In this document: positions 56,599 to 64,000 of the stretch, one piece after another
Layout: each line of letters begins with the position of its first letter
Position numbering within the stretch: the stretch's first letter is position 1
DNA from: Undaria pinnatifida
Taxonomy: Eukaryota > Sar > Phaeophyceae > Laminariales > Alariaceae
Assembly (NCBI GenBank): GCA_012845835.1
Contig: JABAKD010000022.1
Location: 10,930,718 to 10,994,717, forward strand
Length of the DNA stretch: 64,000 bases
Direction: 5' to 3'
Made by a program: the position numbers and the translations under genes
The notes under the pieces: model-generated
Seen by the model: only the letters and a program-made list of their open reading frames with translations
Database searches by the model: none
What the model was told of the DNA's origin: nothing

Positions 56599-57217
56599 TT
56601 GGAGCGACTACAGCATCAACATCGTACGAGTACATCGTCATCGGTGAACTGCCTGCGGAAAACATGGAGGGCACCACGAGCATCAACAACACCAACAGCA
56701 ACCTCATCAACACGGTACGAGGGATCAAGTGCTACACCGGGGAGGACCCAGAAGGCTTTGGTGATTGGCATAGGAAGACTGGCTTCATCATCAACATGCA
56801 ACGCCCCGACAGATTCGCTGCAATGGAAGGCCAAGTTAGGCCGAGGGGGAAAGCGTTGAAGATGAAGAAAAGAAACGCAGCACAGCACCGTTGCTGACTC
56901 CCGGCTTGCTGTACACTGCAGGAGGTACCTTATCGCAACGCCAAGCCGCGTTCGATAGAGCCAACATGGACCTCTACGCAATCCTGTACTTGGTCACCGA
57001 CAAGGCAGCGGCTCTCCTTGTGACTTTGATACGGCAGCGAGTCGGACCTGCGCAACTATATTTCCACGGGCCTAGTTATGACTCACCTGCTGCCTTGAGA
57101 GTTCGTATTCAGTATCCAGCAGTACCTTCGATTCCTCTGATTGATCCGAAACTCCAGACTTTGAGCGAAGTTAAACCGTTGGTCTCGCAAGCACGTGAGA
57201 TGACAGTTGATGGATGA
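56599..57217 (+). pseudogene. gag-like fragment of an LTR retrotransposon (copia type possible)
   Basis: The frame from ATG 56664 reads IKCYTGEDPEGFGDWHRK, then a second frame from about 56891 reads LYAILYLVTDKAAALLVTL. The Y.G.....W.....F spacing followed by A...I...L resembles the N-terminal gag of copia-type elements. The two parts are in different frames and no zinc knuckle, protease or integrase follows; the neighbouring gypsy LTR begins 105 bases further on. Confidence 0.5.
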
Positions 57218-57321
57218 TGTGGATGCACAAGCGAGCAGTCGTTTATGCACGGGTGGACAGTTGATATGCCTTTTTAACTTTGCACTTTTGATTGCACTTT
57301 TTCTTTCTTTTTTTTGGGTGG

Positions 57322-57538
57322 TGTTAACAGACTAAACACCAGGTGATGTCAGGTGGACGCAACATGCGCTACCACCTGGGTCTGGCGTTACGATCCGGCG
57401 GATGAAACCGCTTTTTAGATGAAACGTCCTTCCCACACCCACAGAGCTACCCATCACTGCATCTGCGCCCGGTGAGTCGTAATCATCAGACTACGGCCCA
57501 CCGTATTTTTTATGTTCCCACGTTGGCTTGCCGTAACA
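57322..57538 (-). repeat. 3' LTR of the minus-strand gypsy element
   Basis: 217 bp with short inverted ends TGTTA...TAACA. On the minus strand it directly follows the purine tract CCAGACTTGGGGGGG (57553-57539), the expected polypurine primer. The matching 5' LTR is not in the window. Confidence 0.75.
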
Positions 57539-57725
57539 CCCCCCCAAGTCTGGTACTGTCCTCCAGAGCTTAGAACAATGCGGCTTTAGCCAACGGAACT
57601 ACTCCACCCAGCCAGACCTGCCGCCTAAGCAAACGGTTTAGGCTGAGGCCGCCCTTCTTCCTGGCTCCTGGTATTGCATCTCCTTTCCAGACTCCATAGC
57701 TCTTAACTGGGTCAACTTCCCAGGT

Positions 57726-59429
57726 TCAAGATGAAGCTGTCGCTAACTCCTTCCCTTGATTGACCTCGTGCCGGTTCAGCTCCTCCCAGTCTCCGTCTGG
57801 GTATCTCACTCGCCAGTATGGGTTGCTGAAATCGTACACCTCCCCTACGAACACCTTCCTCCGGCCACGGATGTCTGCAAACTCCCTCCTGACTTTAGTT
57901 CCTATCGGGAATGCCTTTAACGCCTCTTCCCTGGAAACTGCTTCCCTTTCCCCTCTTGTAGGCACTCCTGGTGGTCGAGTCCGGTGATCCGCTCCATAAT
58001 ACCTCTCCCACAAAGCGTGAAACACGTCCAGCTGTAGTGGCGTGAAGCTTTCTTGTACTTCTTCCTCGTTCAGCCAGTTAGATTCGACGCCATCCAGGTG
58101 CCTGCCCTTGTATTCCCAGACCCACGTGTCTTCTGTGACCCATAAAACTTTACGGTCGATTAGCGTGTACAGCGGTGCTGCCGCAATGGAAACCTCAGCA
58201 AGTCCAACATCCGGTCCCCAGGCCAAGTGCGCAAACTCGTCCTCAAAAGCATGCCGAAGTTCCACCGGGCGTTCATGAAAGGGTTTGATGTCCGCCGCAG
58301 ACACCATTCTCTTCCTGCTACTGCGGCCATTCATGTGCACCGCGTAACTAAGGCCTGGATGTATTATACGGACTACCTGCCATGGTCCCGTCCAGTGTTC
58401 GTGTGCTAACTTCGAGTGAACCCCTTCCCTCGATAGTGTGCTGGCCGCCTCCTCAACCAACACGTAGTCACCGATTCTGGATTGTCCCCCTGGAGAAGCA
58501 CGACCTATGCCGTCATTATAGCTTCGCCTACTTCGATCCTTGGCAGCCTGCCTTTTCTCTAGGGCTTCGCGTACCTCTCTGAACGCTTGTTGTTGATCCG
58601 CCACGAAAGCGTCCAATCCCCCTTGATATTCCACACCATCGACGACAGGGGTTATCGAGTCCAACTGTGTGCGGGCATCCCGACCGAACAATAGACGAAA
58701 TGGTGTCGGCGACGAGGGTAGGCTAGGATCTGGGGTAACACGCTGGATCCAGCATGCTGGGAGTACATACCGATCCCATATCCTAGGCCAAGACTTGCAG
58801 AGTTCGGATAATACCTCCTGGAGCCACCCCCCCACCCTTTCGACCGCTCCCTGGGCACGGGGGTGGTTGGCGGGACCATAGTCTATCGACACTCTCAACC
58901 ACTGACACAAATGTTTCACCACCTGCGCTGTGAATTCCCCCCCAACATCGCTCCGGATCGACAACGGCACCCCGAAGGTCAAAAGGAGTTGTAACAGCTT
59001 GCGACTCACCCCGACGGCATCCTTCGACGGCAACGGATATGCTAACAGGAACTTGCTGGCTCTATCCACCACAACCAACAGGTACCTGTTTCCGTCTTGA
59101 GACTCTTGTTTGAGGTCTTGGATGTCCATTTCTAGAACTTCCCAAGGCCGCAGGAACTTGGCTGGCATCATAGCTACTCGCTGACTGTTAGCCCGTTTCC
59201 TTCTCCTGCAGCCACACGAGAGCACATATTCGCGCACGTCCTTGACCAACGTCGGCCAATTGTACTTGCCTTTAACGAGCAGCGTCGTACGCGCCACGCC
59301 TGGATGACCGAACATACTGTGAACCAGCGCCAAGACCCCTGGTACCACCACCCTCGGTATTGCTAACTTAGGGTAAACAGCCATGTCAGCGTCGAACAAT
59401 CGGTGATGAGAGTAAATCTCCTGCCCCAT
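57726..59429 (-). pseudogene. gypsy integrase with C-terminal Tudor/chromo-like domain
   Basis: 567 open codons. HSMFGHPG...C.C gives the zinc-binding HHCC region (about 36-75). The DDE core has MDIQDL (first Asp), RSDVGGEF (second Asp) and AQGAVERV (Glu). GDYVLVEEA and WTGPWQVVRI follow in the GPY/F-like part. The last 50 residues, VFVGEVYDFSNPYWRVRYPD and EELNRHEV, look like a small beta-barrel (Tudor or chromo-like) that could direct integration to chromatin. The integrase itself has no stop. The frame begins with a short linker because the end of RNase H is missing. Confidence 0.85.
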
Positions 59430-60841
59430 ACATACGGTCTAAAGTGGTCTACCGCCCATAACACCGCCATCGCTTCCCGTTCCGTAGGTGACCGTCTAGC
59501 GTCGGTTCGAGACCACCGATGACTAGCATACCCCAAGACACGTTCAGAACCTTCATGTGTCTGGGTAAGAACTGCTCCTGCTCCTAATTCGCTGGCATCC
59601 GTGTGGAGCTGGAACGGCCTGTTCCAGTCTGGCATAGCCAAAATCGGTGGTGATGTCAGAGCGAGGATTAGCGCCGCCAACGCTTTGTCTTGCTCCTCTC
59701 CCCATGGAACCTTGAGTTTCCTCGCTCGTTTCGACGCGAAACGCTTGTCACGAAGAAGATTCGAGATTGACGCTACCAGCGCGCTGTATCGGGGGACGAA
59801 CTTCCTCAGGTAGCCTGTCATACCCAGCAGTGCCCTCACTTCCTCCACCGTGTTGGCCCTAGTAAGTTGAGCAACAGCGTCGATCTTAGACTGTGACGGG
59901 CGAACTCCTAGCCTGTCCACCACCATGCCCACAAACTCTTGCTGAGGACAGCACCACCATGATTTAGAGAAGTTCACCGACAGACCGGCCCTCGATAGTT
60001 TCTCTAACACTTGCCTCAATAGGTCGAAATGTCCTTCCACCTGTTGGGTGTAAGTGATGATGTCATCCAACCAGTTTTGGACTCCCTTCCCTTTCAACGG
60101 ACCGAGAGCTCCGCCAACGAAGGCTGCAAAGCCTGCTGGTAGAGTCTTCACTCCAAACCCGAATCGGTTGAGCTCCCACAGTGTACCGTGGGCGTCTCTG
60201 AATGCGGTCTTGTGCTTATCGTCTTCTTCGATCTCTAGTTGGGTGAATCCTGAAGCCAGATCTATTGACGTAAAACAGCTCGCACCCTTCATGCCGTCAA
60301 AGATGCTTTGGATATCTCCTAGGCCTCCACTATCCGACTTTAGCAACGTATTCAGCCCCCGGTAATCCTGGCAAACCCTCGCCGTTCCATCCTTCTTGCG
60401 AACCACGACACAATTGGCTGCCTACGCTGATGTCGATCTACGGATGGCCCCGGTTTGAAACTGTTTAGTCACCTCGCTCTGAATCATGGCTTCCTCCTCT
60501 GGGGAATATCGTCGTTGTTTAGCCGCATAGGGTGTGCAATCCTCCCTGGTCAGGGGCAACCGTAGCTTAGCCCCGTGGCACGCTGGCACTACCTTGGGGT
60601 TAGCCGGGAACAGTCCACGATCACGATATTCACGCAACAGTTCTAACAAGTTTGAATTGCAACCCTGACTCAACTGCCCCATGTTGGCTTCAGCTATGTC
60701 AACTGCAACTTCCTCGAGGTCACCCGTTGGCCTCTCCGTTCCTCCGCTTTCTCCCTCGACAGCTGGAACGGACTCTTTTTCTACGGACCGATCAATTAGC
60801 AACCGCATTCTCTCTGTATCTATCACTGGAGTTGGTTGCAA
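59363..60841 (-). pseudogene. gypsy reverse transcriptase and RNase H, one nonsense codon
   Basis: VVVRKKDGTARVCQDYRGLN starts the RT. FTSIDLASGF holds motif A and WLDDII the catalytic pair (Trp replaces the common Tyr). LGMTGYLRKFVPRYS is the thumb. RNase H starts LHTDASELGAGAVL and has REAMAVLWAV. TAG at 60424-60422 interrupts an otherwise continuous frame in S-A-stop-A-A-N-C-V, where relatives have Tyr, so it is probably a single-base nonsense mutation. RNase H breaks off at TLTWLFTLS. Confidence 0.85.
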
Positions 60842-61709
60842 ATACCTTCGCTACCACAACACCTTGCTGTATGGTCATCGCGGTTTTCGTTCGGTTGACG
60901 ACTTTGCATTGTAGAGGGTTGCCCGGGTACCACCATTGTACACCCCTGGCTACCCCCAACTCAGCTCCCAGATCCATGTCGTATGGTTGCGTTGGTATGA
61001 CCAGTACTAACTGTCGATCTTGTGGTTGGGGGCCCGTCACGAAGGCTTCCTTTTGCACGCTAACGAAACCCCCCACCTTTACCTCCTTTGCTAGGCGCAT
61101 GTTCCACTGCAGGCTACCGTCATCCTCCCACACGACTTCGCTCTCCTTTGGGACTGTGTCCGGTTCTGTCAACCCTTCCGGCTCTTTCTCTGCGGACGGC
61201 GGTGCCACTGCACAAAAGCGTTCCCACGGTGTCGCCTCCTTTCCAAGTATCGCTGCATGGATTTCCTGGTTCTTCCTGGGTGTTGCTTTCCAACCCGTTG
61301 CCTTTCTTTCCGATAGGTTCGGGCACCCTGCCATCGATCTCAGCGGTACCCATGGCGATTCTGGAGCTGGCTTAAAGCCTCCTCCTTCCGCGAAATTGAG
61401 TACGCTCTCGTGCTCTCTAAGGAACGCAGCGCCTAAAATCAACCCATATGGTAGCCCCTCTACCACCCTGACCGTCATCCTTCTCACTCGGTCTTCCGGC
61501 ATGAACACTAACGGAATGTCGCACGACCCAACGATGTTCATGGGGGGAACTCCACTCTGGATAGGATTCGCCGCCCTGAGCAAACCTTTACCCTTGGAGC
61601 TAACTATACTCCCCCCCCCCCTTGCGTTTCGCTCTACTGAGCGAACGAAAGACTCCGACGCATAATTCCCTCCCCCTGCTCCTGTGTCTATCAAAATGTC
61701 TACAGGCAA
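60792..61709 (-). pseudogene. gypsy aspartic protease region
   Basis: 305 codons. VDILIDTGAGGGNYASESFV carries the D-T-G-A active-site loop of a retropepsin; YGLILGAAFLREH fits the later hydrophobic-hydrophobic-G motif. The C-terminal part is a linker. It overlaps the RT frame by 50 bases in a different frame: a programmed shift or a mutation. Confidence 0.8.
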
Positions 61710-61990
61710 TCGGCAACTGCTTCTGGTAGGGTGCCAAATGGTGGCCTTGACCCATGCCTGTCGTGTCCCTCCTCCATTTTTGACAGGCGCGCAGTCCGAT
61801 ATTGCATGCGTTGCTTCCTCCTCTTGCCTGTGATACGATTCAATGCTCCCCAGAGAATGATCCTCGAGGGCGCACTTCAGGCTTCTTGGTCAAAGTCAGC
61901 AGAGGGCGCTGTCCCCTTTCCATATGCCTGCTCCATCTCTGCCTGTGTCATTTCTGATAAAGCAGCCATTGTTTCTGTGTTGATTACCGC
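61710..61990 (-). pseudogene. gag tail with degenerate zinc knuckle
   Basis: In frame upstream of the protease the minus strand reads YHRQEEEATHAISDCAPVKN. H-x4-C of a CCHC knuckle remains, while the first cysteines are gone. A separate frame further up reads MTQAEMEQAYGKGTAP. Frameshifted. Confidence 0.5.
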
Positions 61991-63130
61991 CATACCCTCA
62001 AGCGCTACATCATCCGCAAGAGCTGGCCTATGCCCAGAACCTCGAGTCCTGCCTGGACGCCGTCGGAGACACCCTCTACATTTCAGTCGCCGACATTCTC
62101 AGCGCGTTTTGGCAGCTACCCGTGGCCGAGGGGCACGTCGACCGCACCGCCTTCGTGACACCGAGGCAAGTACTAGTACTGTTTTTAGCGCATGCCTTTT
62201 GGAGTAGCGAATGCACCATGGCTGTTTCAATACGTCATGTCTTTAGCTCTAGGCCACCTTGGCCCCGACTCCGGTATCCTTTCGTACATGGACGATTTGA
62301 TTCGTATCGATCACACGTTCGAAAGCCACCTCATCTCTCTCGAGAAAATGTTCGCAGCGTTGCATGTGGCAGGCTTGACACTCAAACCGTCCAAAATTCA
62401 ATTTTGGCTGAAAGAAGTCGACTATCTCGGTCATGTCATTTCCGCGAAAGGAATTTCGATTTTGGCTGAAAGAAGTCGACTATCTCGGTCATGTCATTTC
62501 CGCGAAAGGTATTTCCGTCAGTACCGACCGCATTAATGCGATTCACGACCTGCCCGCGCCAAAATCCATTAAAGACTTACGTTCTGTTCTGGGTAGGGCG
62601 AATTTCGTCCGTCGGTTTGTGAAATATTATTCTGACCTTACTGCACCGCTTGTGGAACTGACTCGAAACAGCTTCGTCAAACGCACGAGTTTTAAAAAGG
62701 CCTGGGGTTCGGCACAAGATGCCGCATTCCAGAAACTTAAAGATGCTTTATCCGAAGCCCCTGTCCTACACTTTCCCGATTTTTCGAGAGATTTCGTCGT
62801 TCACACCGACGCTTCTGAGCAAGGTGTAAGTGCTTTCCTAGCCCAACCGTCCAAGGGCAGCACCGATGGCAAAGAGCTGGATATTGTCGCATACTATAGC
62901 AAGCGTTTTTCTCGTAGCCAAAGCCACTATAGCCCTACGATGAAAGAATGCCTTGCTGTCGTATGGGCTCTTACCCATTGGCGTCCGTATCCACTTTACG
63001 TGTTGTACCGACCACCAAGCTCTCACGTACTTGTACCACATGCAAGACACGTCCAATATGCTCACCCGTTGGGCAATTTGTCTTTACAATTACGATTTCA
63101 CCGTCAAACACGTTCCGGGAAAACTTAACG
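61983..63130 (+). pseudogene. gypsy RT-RNase H of a second element, plus strand, frameshifted
   Basis: Starts abruptly in RT at DYRHTLKRYIIRKSWPMPR. After a frameshift it continues LESCLDAVGDTLYISVADIL (motif A region), then MPFGVANAPWLFQ, SYMDDL (catalytic), VDYLGHVISAKGIS, FVVHTDASEQGVSAFLAQ (RNase H) and MKECLAVVWALTHWR. A further shift near 62995 moves to TDHQALTYLYHMQDTSNMLT and KHVPGKLNVVSDTLSRIF. A 58-bp tandem duplication (62401-62516) adds another shift. Confidence 0.85.
62401..62516 (+). repeat. 58-bp tandem duplication inside gypsy RT
   Basis: ATTTTGGCTGAAAGAAGTCG begins at 62401; the next copy starts at 62459 and ends with a slightly changed border. 58 is not divisible by three, so the duplication breaks the frame. 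Confidence 0.93.
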
Positions 63131-63429
63131 TTGTATCGGATACGCTATCGCGTATTTTTAGCGAGGTGGATGGAAAACCACTTCCATCCGAACCGCAACT
63201 TGCAGCTATCTGTCGTATATGTCTTCCCCGTCATCGATGCTGCGAAGTTGCTTGCTCATCAGAGGAAAGCATTTTGTCAGTACTTTGACTACCTAGCCAA
63301 TCCTACTAAAGCTCGCGTCCCACACCAGCAATCAAAGTCCAGCATGAGTAAATTCTTCATCCACGAAGGTTTGCTTTGCCGGTCTTACGTCCCTGCCCAC
63401 CTACGTAGGCGGGACACCTTTCGTGACCA

Positions 63430-64000
63430 GTTAGTGGTGCCGAAATCGTTGAGAACACTTGTAATCAACGCTTGCCATGACCTCCCCTCGTCAGGTGGTC
63501 ACCTAGCCTTTAAAGGTACCTTCGACAAAGTTCGAGATCGTTATTGGTGGCCCACGATGCACTCTGACGTTGCCGAACATGTTGAAAGCTGTCTTCCTTG
63601 TCAACGCCGCAAAACGTCTCACCGATCACCTACGCTGCCTACCGGGCATCGACCGGTGTTCGGCCCACCAGAAACCCTGCATTCCGATCAAGGGAAGGAA
63701 TTTCAAAACCAACTCTTGAAAGAATTGCAGTCTGTCTATGGGCACAAGAAAACACGTACCGCCGCTTATCGTCCTCAAGGGAACTCTGTTCTCGAGCGTG
63801 TCCACAGCACCGTTCACGATACGCTTGCCATGTACAGTAACTTGGCTTGCGATAATTGGGCGGAATTACTACCGTTTGTCCAGCTCGCGCACAACACGGC
63901 ATACTCCAAAACTTTGGAGGAGACTCCCCACTATCTTGTGTTTGGGCGTACGGGGTGCATTTTTCTGCGAGGTTTAGTTCCACTTCAACCTCCAGAAAGG
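63430..64000 (+). pseudogene. gypsy integrase, plus strand, core deletion, runs off the window
   Basis: LVINACHDLPSSGGHLAFKG and VESCLPCQRRK give the HHCC zinc domain. The text then jumps to LHSDQGKEFQN (second catalytic Asp) and GNSVLERVHSTVHDTLA (catalytic Glu). The expected first Asp strand (about 60-70 residues) is missing between about 63625 and 63685. The end of the protein lies beyond 64000. Confidence 0.8.

Larger units (their letters stand above)
57322..61990 (-). mobile_element. Ty3/gypsy retrotransposon, 5'-truncated, nearly complete pol
   Basis: Minus-strand order: gag tail with degenerate zinc knuckle, aspartic protease, RT, RNase H, integrase, C-terminal Tudor/chromo-like module, polypurine tract, 3' LTR. 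Protease-RT-RNase H-integrase is the Ty3/gypsy order. The 5' LTR and most of gag are lost at the junction with the plus-strand element near 61985. Confidence 0.87.

Overview
The window looks like nuclear DNA of an intron-rich, repeat-rich stramenopile. A brown alga (Ectocarpus-like) is my best guess. It holds one long multi-exon gene with introns of 0.6-3.4 kb, one small two-exon gene, long TTG/ATT microsatellites, and several retrotransposon classes side by side (tyrosine-recombinase, Ty3/gypsy, two kinds of LINE, tiny non-autonomous LTR elements). No bacterial operon, Shine-Dalgarno site or CRISPR was seen. The lineage is inferred from these features, not from a database match.

Left third (about 1-17.5 kb): a RanBPM/RANBP9-type gene (Gid1/Vid30 family, scaffold of the GID/CTLH E3 ubiquitin ligase) runs on the + strand from 1014 to 16771. 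Eleven exons were joined by hand at GT-AG sites with matching phase. They give about 1,039 residues in the order SPRY, LisH, a low-complexity acidic/glycine insert, CTLH, CRA. Its introns hold a 5'-truncated LINE (intron 6), a dispersed repeat of about 580 bp, minisatellites, a TTG microsatellite and a three-copy tandem repeat just before the last exon.

Middle (about 18-31 kb): a nested repeat zone on both strands. Two short LTR elements (TRIM-like, 269-bp LTRs, 4-bp target duplications) surround a decayed minus-strand LINE with a RING-like N-terminus, a reverse transcriptase (YLDD), a CCHC finger and a restriction-like endonuclease region. That LINE is followed on its 3' side by a microsatellite of about 545 bp. 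Its 5' part is duplicated, and one duplicate is split by a TRIM.

31-39 kb: a small minus-strand gene with exons at 38897-39061 and 32557-32694 encodes a 100-residue hydrophilic protein of unknown function. Its intron of about 6.2 kb holds an array of roughly 290-bp units, each with a long hairpin and the 3' half of a tRNA-like sequence. A tRNA-Ser(CGA)-like sequence lies just downstream of the gene.

39.8-47.2 kb: a tyrosine-recombinase (DIRS/PAT/Ngaro-class) retrotransposon with gag-like, RT, RNase H and recombinase regions. It has split direct repeats (A1...B1-A2...B2), an inverted copy of its own left end at the right border, and four head-to-tail copies of a 578-bp block holding the RT catalytic motif.

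47-57 kb: mostly non-coding dispersed and tandem repeats, plus a gag-like fragment of an LTR element. 57.3-64 kb: two decayed Ty3/gypsy elements head to head. The minus-strand one is nearly complete from protease to 3' LTR and has a Tudor/chromo-like C-terminus. The plus-strand one is truncated, frameshifted and runs off the window edge. Apart from the two host genes, almost everything here is mobile-element sequence or its debris.
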